Source of the DNA: Elusimicrobia bacterium GWA2_62_23
Lineage (GTDB): Bacteria > Elusimicrobiota > Elusimicrobia > Elusimicrobiales > UBA9959
Direction of reading: 5' to 3'
DNA length: 64,000 nucleotides
NCBI GenBank assembly: GCA_001799635.1
Contig: MGTV01000049.1
Location: 1 to 64,000, forward strand
Shown here: positions 51,454 through 61,000 of the stretch, one piece after another
How positions within the stretch are numbered: position 1 is the stretch's first letter
Layout: each line of letters opens with the position of its first letter
Made by a program: the position numbers and the translations under genes
Notes under the pieces: model-generated
Seen by the model: only the letters and a program-made list of their open reading frames with translations
Databases searched by the model: none
Told to the model about the DNA's origin: nothing

Positions 51454-54096
51454 CTACGCCTTAACGCGTTTGTCCAGGACCCTGCGGATCTTGCCGGTGC
51501 GCTGGATGCGCTCTATGGTATTGGGCTTGAGCACTTCGATAACCGGCTTATCCAGCCACTTCATGCGCACGCTTTCGTGCAGGTCCTCGCAGTGGCTCTC
51601 TATCTGGCGCCACAGCAGGTCGGCCAGCTCCCCGGCGCGCGCGAGCGCCGCCGGGTCTTTCACTTCCACCCGGATGGTCAGGGTGTCCTTGTGGCCCTTC
51701 TTGCCTATCACCACCTGGAAATTGAAGGTCAGGTCCGGCACCTTGCCCAGGGCGTTCTGGATGTCGTTGACGAACAGGTGCGCGCCGCCCACGTGGATGC
51801 GGTCGTCGCAGCGGCCGAGGATCTCGAACATGGGCTCCTTGCGGCCGCAGGCGCAGGTCTTGCCGAGCCAGCGGCCCAGGTCGCCCACGCGGTAGCGGAT
51901 TATGGGCATGTGCTTCTTGGACAGCCCCGTCACCACCAGCTCGCCCACCTCCCCCCGCTTTACCGGCTTAAGGGTGTCCTGGTCCACGAATTCTATGAAC
52001 TGGCTGGAGGAGAACAGGTGGTGCTGCCCCTTCACGCAGCGCTGGCACTGGAAGCCTATCACGCCGGCGTCGGCGGTGGCGTAGCCGGCCGAGCGCACGT
52101 CCACGCCGGGAAACACGCCCTTGAAGAACTTCACCATTTCCTCGCCCACGTATTCGCCGCCGTAAAAGATCTTCTTCACGGCCAGCTTATGCCGACCCGG
52201 GTTTGCCTTCACATATTCCGCGAGCTTCACCAGGAAGGACGGCAGGCCGATGACCGCGGTGACCTGGAAGTCCTCCAGATACCCCACGATATTCTCCAGC
52301 GGCAGATTGCTGCCCACCGGCACCGAGATGGCCTTGGTGTAAGCTATGGCCTTCTCCACCGACAGCCAGCTGGACCACAGGTTGCCGGCTATGAAGAGGT
52401 TGGCTATCACGTCCTTCTCGCCCAAGCCGGCGGCCTCGTAGGTGAAGGCGAGCATGCGGCAGGTGTGGTCGTACTCGTGCTGGTCGTAGAAAACGTACTT
52501 GGGCTGGCCGGTGGAGCCGCCGCTGGCGAAGAAGATGCCGCGCTGCACCTTGCTGGTCAGCAGGTCGGAGCTGTCCGGCGGGGTGTTCTCCAGCACGTGG
52601 TGTTTCTCCAGGAACGGCACCTCCAGAAAATCCTCCAGCGCCGTTATCCGGGGCACGCCCTTGAAGTGGCGCTTGTAGAACGGGCTGCGCGCGCGGGCAT
52701 AGTCCACCAGCTCGCTCAGGCGGTCCAGCTGCGAGGGCTTCTCCTCTATCGGCAGCCAGTTAACCAGCGACATCATGGGGAAGATCCCGTCGTGCGGGGA
52801 GCCGTTGGCTTCCTCCAGCATCTTGCCCAGCTTCACCACCCTGGCTATGCCGGCGGGAGCCAAAGTTTCCAGCACCTTCTTTCGCTCTATGGAGCCGCCC
52901 ACGCCCACGGTCTGGATGTAGCCGCGCATGGGTGTCAGCAGGTCGCGGACCGCCTCTATGCTCTCCACGGCCTTCACGTAAAGCACCCGGTTGAGCGGCG
53001 ACACGCGGTACACCGGGTCCTTTTCATAGATCACCGTCCAGTCCGTCCTGGGCGCCGAACTGATGAAAGAAGCATTGCCCAGCGCCGAGTCCACGCGAGC
53101 CAGCTCCCGGGCGCGGTTTATCTCCACCTGCTCGTCCGGCGAGAGTTTTCCGGGCGGCAGCTCTTTGGCCAGCCCCGCGAACTGCCCGCGGGCTTCTTTA
53201 AGGAACTCCGCGGCCAGCGCCTTATGGCGCGCGGCGGGAGCTATGAAATAAAGGGTATGCAGGGAGGAGCAGGCCGCCTGGTCCCACAGGGAGGCGTCCA
53301 GCGCCGCGCGGCGGGCCACTTCGGCCATGCCTTCGTTGTCCACGCAGCTGGCGAACACCACGCCCACGCTGGTCTTGGGGCCGAAGCCCTCCACGCGCAC
53401 GTCTATGGGGGCGATCCGGCGGTAACTCTGCACCGCGTCGTAGCCGCCCCAGACAAAGACGGCGTTCACGTGCTTCAAAGCCGCCTCTTCCAGGGCCTGG
53501 CTGCCGCCCTTCCAGCTGACTATCGCGGCGCTCCCGGAAAGAATGCCTTTCTCGTCCACCTCTTTGAGCGCTTCCATGAACAGGTTGATGAAGTTGGAGC
53601 CCGAAGAGGAAAGCTTCACGATGTTGACGTTCTTGGTAAGGAACCCTATCACCATGGAATCCAGGATGCCCAGGAACACGTTGCCGGCGCCCACGTGCAG
53701 CACCACGCCTTTCGGCGCGGCCCGCACCAGGCCCTCGTAGCCGCGGCGCTCCACCGGGGCCTCGAGCGCGTAGGGCAGGAACAGCTCCATGTTCAGGCGC
53801 TTGTTCATGGCAACCTTGTTGAGCAGTTCGGGGATCACGTCCAGGCTCTTGTCTATCACCGGCGGGGAGAAAGTGATGTGTTCTTTCAGGTGGGCGAGGG
53901 CGGCCTTGCGGTACTTGCCGCCTTTTTCGAAGAGGGCCCCGGCCCTGGCCAGCGTGGAGATTATGTACTCGCGGGAGGCGCCGCGCATCAGCTCGCGGGC
54001 GGCCTGGGCCTTCAGGCCGACGGCCTCCAGTTCCTCCGGGGTCCAGGCGGCCTTATCGGAAGCCTTGCCGAATAAATAGGTGTTGTGTATTTTCAT
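51454..54096 (-). CDS. LuxC-type acyl-CoA reductase fused to PaaK-like AMP-ligase
   Basis: 880 residues. The N-terminal half (about 1-430) is a LuxC/acyl-CoA reductase domain with an NADPH-type aldehyde dehydrogenase fold: VVLHVGAGNVFLG, KLSSSGSNFINLF, FGPKTSVGVVF and the active-site Cys in WDQAACSSLHTLYF. The C-terminal half (about 455-880) is an adenylating domain with FFASGGSTGQPKYVFYD (nucleotide loop), FYGGEYVGEEMVKFF, IIRYRVGDLGRW and GRCDDRIHVGGAHLF, like phenylacetate-CoA ligase or LuxE relatives. The ATG overlaps the LuxE stop by four bases (ATGA). It probably reduces an activated long-chain acid to an aldehyde. No luciferase (luxAB) is present. Confidence 0.88.
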   Translation of the reverse strand: MKIHNTYLFGKASDKAAWTPEELEAVGLKAQAARELMRGASREYIISTLARAGALFEKGGKYRKAALAHLKEHITFSPPVIDKSLDVIPELLNKVAMNKRLNMELFLPYALEAPVERRGYEGLVRAAPKGVVLHVGAGNVFLGILDSMVIGFLTKNVNIVKLSSSGSNFINLFMEALKEVDEKGILSGSAAIVSWKGGSQALEEAALKHVNAVFVWGGYDAVQSYRRIAPIDVRVEGFGPKTSVGVVFASCVDNEGMAEVARRAALDASLWDQAACSSLHTLYFIAPAARHKALAAEFLKEARGQFAGLAKELPPGKLSPDEQVEINRARELARVDSALGNASFISSAPRTDWTVIYEKDPVYRVSPLNRVLYVKAVESIEAVRDLLTPMRGYIQTVGVGGSIERKKVLETLAPAGIARVVKLGKMLEEANGSPHDGIFPMMSLVNWLPIEEKPSQLDRLSELVDYARARSPFYKRHFKGVPRITALEDFLEVPFLEKHHVLENTPPDSSDLLTSKVQRGIFFASGGSTGQPKYVFYDQHEYDHTCRMLAFTYEAAGLGEKDVIANLFIAGNLWSSWLSVEKAIAYTKAISVPVGSNLPLENIVGYLEDFQVTAVIGLPSFLVKLAEYVKANPGRHKLAVKKIFYGGEYVGEEMVKFFKGVFPGVDVRSAGYATADAGVIGFQCQRCVKGQHHLFSSSQFIEFVDQDTLKPVKRGEVGELVVTGLSKKHMPIIRYRVGDLGRWLGKTCACGRKEPMFEILGRCDDRIHVGGAHLFVNDIQNALGKVPDLTFNFQVVIGKKGHKDTLTIRVEVKDPAALARAGELADLLWRQIESHCEDLHESVRMKWLDKPVIEVLKPNTIERIQRTGKIRRVLDKRVKA

Positions 54097-55262
54097 AACA
54101 TCGTGGCGGCCGAGATGGCGCAGCCCTTGAGTTTCTTCACACCGGCGCGGCCCTTTATTTCCAGTACGGGCCCGGGCAGGCCGCAGGAGCATTTGGGCCG
54201 CAGCAGGCCGAAATCGGAAGAGAGCACGGACAGCGACGGGTAACTGGTCAGGTACGGGGTAATGAACTGCAGCAGGCCGGTCTTGCCGAAGCCCAGCGGC
54301 GCCAGCGTCCCGGGCTCGCGCACCACTATGCGGCCATAATTGGGCACGTGGAAATTGCCCAGCCGGCAGTCCACATAAGGCACGCCGTGCTCCACCATGC
54401 CGAACAGGTCGCGCACGTTGGCCACGGGGACGCCCAGGTTGTCGGCGAGGATCTTGCGGTACACTTTCTTATCTACCGCCTCGTCGGCCAGCGTCTTCCA
54501 GCCGCCGCCCGTCACCACGGAGGACTCCGGGTTCAACCTGGGGTAACGGCCGTAGCGCTTCTTGAATTCCTCGGTGAGCTTCAGCGCGAAGGCGGGGAAC
54601 CCCACCAGCCGCACCAGGCTCCGCCGTTCCTCGAACTTCTTCATGGCGGAAACGGCGCCTTCGATATCGAAGTAAAAATCGTTCTTCGCGGCGCTCCAGC
54701 GGAAGGTGTAGAAGATCTCCCCCTTCCTGGTGAAGCCGCTGAGCAGTTTGTCGGTCCAGGCGGTGCCCAGGTCCTTGGCCACTTCCGGGTCGTAGGTGAA
54801 GCAGATATAGTCGTGGGGCCGCGCCAGGTCCGTCAGGCCCAGGCCCTCGAACACCCGCCAGGCCATGCGGCGCACGCGCATCAGCGAGCCGCGGTCCAGC
54901 TGCATGCGGGAACGCTGGCCCGAAGTGCCGCTGGACTTGAGTTCCAGCACTATTTTCGAATACGGCAGGGTGGTCAAGTCGCGTTCCTTGAGCGCGGCCA
55001 CGAAGACCCAGGGGATGCGGGCGATGTCGCGCTCGGTCTTCACCGACGCCGGGGAAAAATTTTCCGCCTTGTAGAGGGCCCTGAGCACCGGGGCGCGGCG
55101 GCCCTGGAAGTCCAGCGCGGCGCGCATGGCGGCCAGGAAGGCGCGGGAGGTCTTGGGGGAATAGTCGAAAGCCGGCGTCTCGAACAGCGCGTCCACGGCG
55201 GCGCGGCCCTTGAGCGGTTTGTAGAACGGCGGCAGCTTGTCTTCGACGGAAAGGTCGGCCAC
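54093..55262 (-). CDS. LuxE-like acyl-protein synthetase
   Basis: 389 residues of the LuxE/acyl-protein synthetase family, which adenylates a fatty acid and passes it to a Cys for hand-over to LuxC. Motifs are VLELKSSGTSGQRSRMQLD (ATP loop), FTYDPEVAKDLGTAWTDKLLSGFTRKG, MVEHGVPYVDCRLGNFHVPNYG and the C-terminal RPKCSCGLPGPVLEIKGR, where the acyl-accepting Cys may lie. The start is GTG (55260-55262) with GGGGGG upstream. It lies between a GNAT gene and the LuxC fusion. Confidence 0.88.
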   Translation of the reverse strand: MADLSVEDKLPPFYKPLKGRAAVDALFETPAFDYSPKTSRAFLAAMRAALDFQGRRAPVLRALYKAENFSPASVKTERDIARIPWVFVAALKERDLTTLPYSKIVLELKSSGTSGQRSRMQLDRGSLMRVRRMAWRVFEGLGLTDLARPHDYICFTYDPEVAKDLGTAWTDKLLSGFTRKGEIFYTFRWSAAKNDFYFDIEGAVSAMKKFEERRSLVRLVGFPAFALKLTEEFKKRYGRYPRLNPESSVVTGGGWKTLADEAVDKKVYRKILADNLGVPVANVRDLFGMVEHGVPYVDCRLGNFHVPNYGRIVVREPGTLAPLGFGKTGLLQFITPYLTSYPSLSVLSSDFGLLRPKCSCGLPGPVLEIKGRAGVKKLKGCAISAATML

Positions 55263-55270
55263 GGTCCCCC

Positions 55271-56467
55271 CTATTTGGTCTCGGTCTTGAAGACCAGCTC
55301 TATGTAGTTCTCGCGCCAGAGCTTCAGGTACTCCTTCAGGAAGTTCTTATACAGCGAGATGATCTTGACGTTGCGGAAGTCCAGGATGTCGAAAGTGCGG
55401 GAAAAGACTATGCAGTCGTAGCGCTTGCCGCCCATGCGCTTGGCGCAGGGGAAATAGGCGCTCGGGATGAAGCGGGCGTCGAGCGCGTCGCGCTGGATGG
55501 CCGGAGAGTAGCCGTCGATTATTACCTCGACGTAGCCCATGTCCATCTGGCTCACCTTCTGGGCTATGCTCTCCAGCACCACGGCGAAGCTCTTCTGGTC
55601 GGTCACGCCGCCCACCACCACGCTGTACTTGTCCTTCATGTTCACGGTCAGGTAAACTTCGGTGCCCTGGTCCGGCGTGATAAGGATGAGGTTGGGTTCG
55701 TGGAACGGCATGAAGATATGGTCGAAGAAACTGTTGGGCCTGGTCTTGCGCCAGCGGTTCTTCACGAACTCGGGGGCGTTGATGGCCTCGAAATGCAGCA
55801 GCGGGATCTTCACCTTGTGGTCGCTGTACATCCCCTCCACCTTCTTGATCTGCGGCTTATCCAGGTTCACCTGGCGGCGGACGATATCGTAAAAAGGCTC
55901 CACTTCGGGGATGATGCGGGGGCGCTGGCGGCGGCGCTGCAGCGCGCGTTCCGTAAAATAGGCGGTAAGGCAGTGCGTCTCGTTGTATTGCAGGCGGTTG
56001 GAATTGGGGAAGATCCCGAGCTTGATGAAGCCGAGGCTTTCGGTCAGCTTCTGCGGGGCGTAATTGGCGGTGCGGGTGGTGGCGTAGACCAGGTCCACCA
56101 GGTCCTTGTTGTGGGTGATGTCGTCGAGGACCAGCTTCATCATGGTGTAGGCCAGGTCGAGCTTGCGGAACTCCTGGCTGACCACGGCACCGAAAGCTTT
56201 TGAATTGCGGTAATGCAGGTCCAGCGCGTAGACCAGGCTGCCCACCACCCGGCCCTGACACTCGGCCACCAGCCAGTAGTATTCGTTGTCCTCTATGGCC
56301 CGGCGCATCTTCTCCTTGTCCGTGACTATAGGGATGGAGTAAGAGCCGCCGTAGACCTCGGCGTAGAGCATCTGGATGCGGCGCATGTCCTGGACCTTGG
56401 CCAGGCGTATCACCACGTCGGACTTGCCTTCGGCCCGGATCACCCTCTCGATCTTTTTTTGCGCCAT
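55271..56467 (-). CDS. GNAT N-acyltransferase with C-terminal extension
   Basis: 398 residues. The N-terminal about 180 residues form a GNAT domain: VVIRLAKVQDMRRIQMLYAEVYGG, VAECQGRVVGSLVYALD, AYTMMKLVLDDI in place of the canonical acyl-CoA loop, and TTRTANYAPQKLTESLGF. About 215 extra residues follow with no clear match (HIFMPFHEPNLILITPDQGTEVY, ISLYKNFLKEYLKLWREN). First gene of the LuxE-LuxC operon, 8 bp before luxE. A natural idea is that it uses or supplies the acyl group handled by LuxC/E, but this is unproven. GGGGAG precedes ATG. Confidence 0.8.
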   Translation of the reverse strand: MAQKKIERVIRAEGKSDVVIRLAKVQDMRRIQMLYAEVYGGSYSIPIVTDKEKMRRAIEDNEYYWLVAECQGRVVGSLVYALDLHYRNSKAFGAVVSQEFRKLDLAYTMMKLVLDDITHNKDLVDLVYATTRTANYAPQKLTESLGFIKLGIFPNSNRLQYNETHCLTAYFTERALQRRRQRPRIIPEVEPFYDIVRRQVNLDKPQIKKVEGMYSDHKVKIPLLHFEAINAPEFVKNRWRKTRPNSFFDHIFMPFHEPNLILITPDQGTEVYLTVNMKDKYSVVVGGVTDQKSFAVVLESIAQKVSQMDMGYVEVIIDGYSPAIQRDALDARFIPSAYFPCAKRMGGKRYDCIVFSRTFDILDFRNVKIISLYKNFLKEYLKLWRENYIELVFKTETK

Positions 56468-56575
56468 ATGCTCCCCGTGAACGTATTGCAGGAAATGCTT
56501 CTATAATATAATATAGTAAAAATAGCGGGGCGTTTCATATGAGCAAAGTCAGCCCCGGCGGCTAGGACATACCTG

Positions 56576-57487
56576 ATGAAGAACTTCTCTTTGGCGTTAG
56601 CGGCGGCGGCCCTGTGCGGCTGCGCCTCGTTCAATTCCGGCGACGTGAAGGTGCGGCGTGACACCGCCGCGGCCATGTTCGCCGACAAGGCCATTACCCC
56701 CTTCGCCGAACTCGAGGTGGTCTGGCAGGGCTTCCCCTACAAGGCCCCCACCGAGACCATCGGCGAAGGGTCCGCCTCCAAGAAAAAGATAGTGAGGCCG
56801 CAGCCCGTGGAACCCGGGGACGCCGGCGATTTCACCCAGGACGCGCGGGAGATCTTCACGGAGGCCGGCCTTTACGACCCTGACCGCGGCCGCGGCCGGC
56901 TGCGCCTGGAGCTCACCACCTTCGGCAGGTGGAACTACGGCGACCTCTTCCGCTCCTTCCTGGTGGATACCGGCTTCATCTTCATCATTCCCGCCTCCCT
57001 GCGGGTCAACTACTTCCTCCGGTCCGATTTCGCCGTGCCCGCCGGCCCGGTCAGGGTGGAGACCGAGGCGCGCAACAAAACCACTTTCCACCTGCTGATG
57101 GCCCCGCTGTATCCGTTCTTCCCGCCGGGCCGCAAAGAAGCGGGCCTCCTGCGCCAGATGCTGTGGCGCTCGGCCACCGATGTTTACTCGCGCCTGAAGG
57201 CCGGCGGCGGCGTGCCAGCGGACCTGCCTGCGGCCGCGGGCAAGAAGGCCGCCGGAGAGACCCTCTCCGGCCCGCCGGTCCCCCCGGACAGGACCTGGCT
57301 GCCCGGCGAGGAGCCGGCCGTGGAAACGGACACCCCCCCCATAAAGCCGGAAACGCCGGACAAGACCTGGGTGGTGCCGGAATCCTCCAAGCATGAAGCC
57401 CCGCCCCCGGCCGACCCCATAAAACCCGCTGCGGCGGACCGTTCCTGGGAGACCAAGACGGCCCCCGAAGAAACCCCGGACGACTAA
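56576..57487 (+). CDS. Lipoprotein with Trp-containing C-terminal repeats
   Basis: 303 residues; lipobox LCGCA at residues 13-17 (Cys16). The middle (about 85-200) has TFGRWNYGDLFRSFLVDTGFIFIIPASLR and other helical or beta segments of unknown class. The C-terminal 80 residues are Pro/Glu-rich and carry three D-(R/K)-(T/S)-W units: PPDRTWLPGEE, TPDKTWVVPE and AADRSWETK, spaced about 25-35 residues. Such a tail could be a binding or spacer segment. AGGA precedes the ATG; overlapping TATAAT-like boxes lie at 56502-56517. Confidence 0.7.
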   Translation: MKNFSLALAAAALCGCASFNSGDVKVRRDTAAAMFADKAITPFAELEVVWQGFPYKAPTETIGEGSASKKKIVRPQPVEPGDAGDFTQDAREIFTEAGLYDPDRGRGRLRLELTTFGRWNYGDLFRSFLVDTGFIFIIPASLRVNYFLRSDFAVPAGPVRVETEARNKTTFHLLMAPLYPFFPPGRKEAGLLRQMLWRSATDVYSRLKAGGGVPADLPAAAGKKAAGETLSGPPVPPDRTWLPGEEPAVETDTPPIKPETPDKTWVVPESSKHEAPPPADPIKPAAADRSWETKTAPEETPDD

Positions 57488-57500
57488 CCTCGGCCGGAAC

Positions 57501-57535
57501 AATGAAAAAGCCCCGCGTTCGCGGGGCTTTTCATT
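57501..57535. terminator. Bidirectional terminator
   Basis: AATGAAAAAGCCCCGC and GCGGGGCTTTTCATT around GTTC, one bulged A. It separates the lipoprotein gene (+) from the convergent gene at 57549 (-). Confidence 0.88.
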
Positions 57536-57548
57536 GCCTGTCCCGGCC

Positions 57549-58070
57549 TTAGTTGCCGGTCTTGGGGGTTTCGGGGGCTTTTTCCGCCGCCGGTTTCGCC
57601 CCTTCGGCGGCCGGCGCGGCTTCGGGCGCCTTCGGCGCTTCAGGCTTGGCCTCGTCGGGCTTGGCCTCGTCGGAAGGCAGGCGCTCCAGGGCTTCCTTGG
57701 CTTCCTGCGCGTAAACGCTTTCGGGATTGTCCTTGAGGAACTTGGCGATGGCGGCCTTGCCCTCAGGCAGGCTGCCGTCCATGACCAGCTGCAGCGCGTC
57801 GGTCAGCTGCTTCTTCTCGGCGTCCAGTTTCTTGCTGGCCGCGTCGGAAACCCCGCCCTTCCAGTAGAGCGCCCGCGGGTCGCCGCCCTGCTTGGCGCCG
57901 CGCACGGCGGCCACCGCGCTCACGCGGTTCTTGGACTCCAGCTTTTTCTCCACCTTGGTCCGCAGGCCCTTGAGCATGTTGGAATACCAGTCCTTCCAGT
58001 CGCCCTTGTCGGCGGCGTGGACGGCGTTCACCGAGAATACCAGCGCCAGCGTTAAAAGTATCGTCTTCAT
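57549..58070 (-). CDS. Small secreted protein with acidic Pro/Ala tail
   Basis: 173 residues; signal peptide about 1-19 (VHA). A helical middle (about 25-125, KLDAEKKQLTDALQLVMDGS and a TPR-like ESVYAQEAKEALERLP) is followed by a 50-residue tail of DEAKP/EAPK-like repeats, probably extended and able to span peptidoglycan or bind partners. Not recognised as a known family. It starts 20 bp after the stop of the giant NHL gene, so the two form an operon. Confidence 0.75.
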   Translation of the reverse strand: MKTILLTLALVFSVNAVHAADKGDWKDWYSNMLKGLRTKVEKKLESKNRVSAVAAVRGAKQGGDPRALYWKGGVSDAASKKLDAEKKQLTDALQLVMDGSLPEGKAAIAKFLKDNPESVYAQEAKEALERLPSDEAKPDEAKPEAPKAPEAAPAAEGAKPAAEKAPETPKTGN

Positions 58071-58090
58071 ATTTCCTCCCAGTATCCCTT

Positions 58091-61000
58091 TTACTTGAGC
58101 AGCTTGTCTCCCACGCTCTTCACCGCGGGGTCTATCTTGGCGGCCCGGTCGGCGAAGGTCTTCACGTCGTCCTTCTTGCCGAGCTTCTCCGAGACCCTGG
58201 CCAGGTTAAGCCAGATCTCGGCGTCGTACGGGTCGGCCTTGGCGGCGTCGTAGTAGGCCTTTTTGGCCGCGTCGTATTTCTTATCCATGAACGAGACGTT
58301 GCCCAGGTTGTTCAGGGCGGCGGCGTTGAACGGCTCCTTGGCCAGCACCTCGTTGAAGTATTTCACGGCCTCGGCGCCTTCGCCGTTGCGGGCGGTCAGC
58401 ATGCCCAGGTTCAGGTTGGCGTCCACGTCGCCGGGATTCTCCGCCAGGATCTTGCCGAAGTACTCCTTGAAGTAGTCGTAGCGGGCCTTCAGCAGGTCGG
58501 CCGCGGCGGTTTTGACGCGGGCGGTGAATTTGGCCTTGTCGGGGTGCGACTCGTCGGCGCTCTCGGGCAGCGTGACCGGCTCGAACTCCGCCCAGGCGCC
58601 GCGCACGTCTATCACGCGCACTTCGTCCTTGGAGCGGCGGTAGAGGTCGGCCTCGTGCTTGACCGCGTCGTAGAAATCCTTGCCCACCATGGTGGTCTCG
58701 AGGCCCACCCACCAGGTGTTGTTGTACTTGATCAGGTATTCCTCCGGGATGCCGACTTCCAGGGCGTCGGAAGAGCCGGTGTCGAACATCAGCGCTATGT
58801 GCGCCGGGTAGTCCAGCAGAGCCGCCCGCACGCCGGAGGCCTCGAAGATGGAGGCAAAGAGGGCGGTCAGGTCGTCGCAGTCGCCGCTCTTGAGCTTGAG
58901 GGTGCTGCGCGGGAACTGCACGGTGTCCAGGACCACTTCCTTGGAGGACTTGAGCACGGCGTAGGGGCTCACCGGGTCGGCCAGGTAGCTGAGACCCTGC
59001 TCGCCCAGCGCTTCCCACACCATCAGCGCGGTCAGCGCGTTCTCGTTGAGGAAGGAGGTCTCCTCCTCGAACTTGCCCTTCTCGTTGAGGGCGAAACGGC
59101 TGAAGGCGAACACCGGGGTGTCCTTGGGGGTGATGAAGTTGGCCAGGCGCTGGGGCTTGTCCCAGACGATGGCGTTCTTGGACAGCACCTTCACCGGCTT
59201 GTTCAGGGTGGAGGTCTTTTCCGCGCCGTCCTGGTAGTAGGTCAGCGTCAGCTGGCACTGTATGGGGGTGTCCTCGGTGATATTGAGCACGCGGTTGTTG
59301 AGCGTGGCCACCAAATCCACGTCGGCCTGGGACTTCGCCTTCACGAGCGGCATCACGGTGTCGCTGGGGAAGTCCATGAAGTCCTTGAAGAAGAAGGAGA
59401 GCTTCACGTTGGTGAAGTCGCTGTCGGTGTTGTTCTTCACTGAGATGCGGCCCACCGGGTTCTTCTGGTAGAACTTGTAATTGGCGGAGAAGATGTAGCT
59501 GAGCTCGGGGGCCAGGATCTCCATCGGGGCCACGTTGCGGTTATCCGCCTCGGCGGCGGGGGCCGCGGCGGGCGCTTCGGGGCCCTTGTAATAGACCTCC
59601 GCGGGCGCGGAGAGGCCGCCCTGCACGCCGGTCACGCTCAGGCCGGCCGCGTAGTAGCGGTACTTGGAGTCGGGGGCCGCGGAGAGATCTTCGAAGGCCT
59701 TCTCCTTGACGGAACCGACCTCCTTGAGCTCGCCGTCGGCGCCGCGGCGGTAGACCTTGGCGCCGCCCGTCCAGGCGTTGGCCTTGGCCTTCCAGGAAAG
59801 CTTCACGCTCTTCTCGCCGGCCTCGGCCTTAAGGTCGAAAGGCTCCTCGGGCAGGTAGCTGATGTCGAAGCCCAGGATGCGCGCGTTCTCCAGGTCGGAG
59901 ATGTAGATCTTGTCGTTGCGGAACGCCATGTACTGCGGCGCCCACAGCTCGCGTTCGCCGCGCCCCTTGGCGAAGAAAGACGCGGTGAAGGCGCCTTCCG
60001 CGTCGAAGATCTTCACGTTGAACGAGCCGCGGTCGAGGATGTAGAAAAAGCCCTTGTCGTCGTAGGTGAGGGAGGCGGGGTCCTGCAGGGCGCCGGAATC
60101 GTTCCAGATGCGCAGGAACTTGCCCATAGCGTCGGTCACCACCACCTTCTTCAGGGCGGCGTCGAGGATATAGACGTTCTTGTTCTCGTCGCAGCGCACG
60201 GCCACCGGGTTGGCCAGGATGAGGTTACCTATCTCCGGCCCCACCGCGAACAGGAACATCCCGTCCGGGCTGAAGGCCTTCACCTTGCGGTTGCGGGTAT
60301 CGGCCACATAGATGTTGCCCTTGGAGTTGACGGCCACGGAGGCGGGCCCTTTGAACTGCCCGTCGGCCGAGCCGCTCTCGCCGAACATGTTGTTGAAGGT
60401 GCCGTCCGGGTTGAAGATCTGCACCCTGTCGTTGCCGGTGTCGGCCACGTAGATCAGGCCCTTGGAGTCTATGAAGATGCCCTTGGGCGCGCGCACCTGC
60501 CCCTGCAGCTTGCCTTCCTGCACCAGGGTCTTCTTGGTGCCGTTGTCTATCAGGACTATCTGTTTGGCCTCGGGCATGTAGGCCACTATCTTGTTGTCCG
60601 GGGTAACGGCGAACACGTCGGCCTTGAAGGCGGCCTTGACGGCCGGGCCCTTCACGGTAAAGCGGTCCAGCACCGCGGCCGCGGTCAGTTCCGGGCCCGT
60701 CTCGGCGCTCTCTATGTTGATCGCCACCACCTTCTTGTTCTCGTCGTCGCAGAGGTAGAGGGTGCCGGCGTCGTCCAGGGCCAGGTCGCGCAGGCCCTTG
60801 AACTCCATCTTGCCTTTGCCCTTGGTGCCGAAGGCCCCTATGGCCTCACCGGCGTCGGAGACCTCGCGCACCTTGCCTTCCTTGTAATTTATCACGTAGA
60901 GGGTGCCGCGCTTGTCGGCCACGGCGCCGTTATTGGCCATGGCGTATTCCTTCAGCAGCTTGCCGGTCCTGTCGTATTTCTGGAGCAGGGCTTTATCGGG

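Noticed and set aside
51577-54075. Plus-strand open frame of 832 codons
   Set aside because: Antisense to the LuxC/ligase gene, no motifs.
51454-56467. Complete bioluminescence (lux) operon
   Set aside because: No luxA or luxB homologue in or next to the operon; only the reductase and synthetase parts are present.
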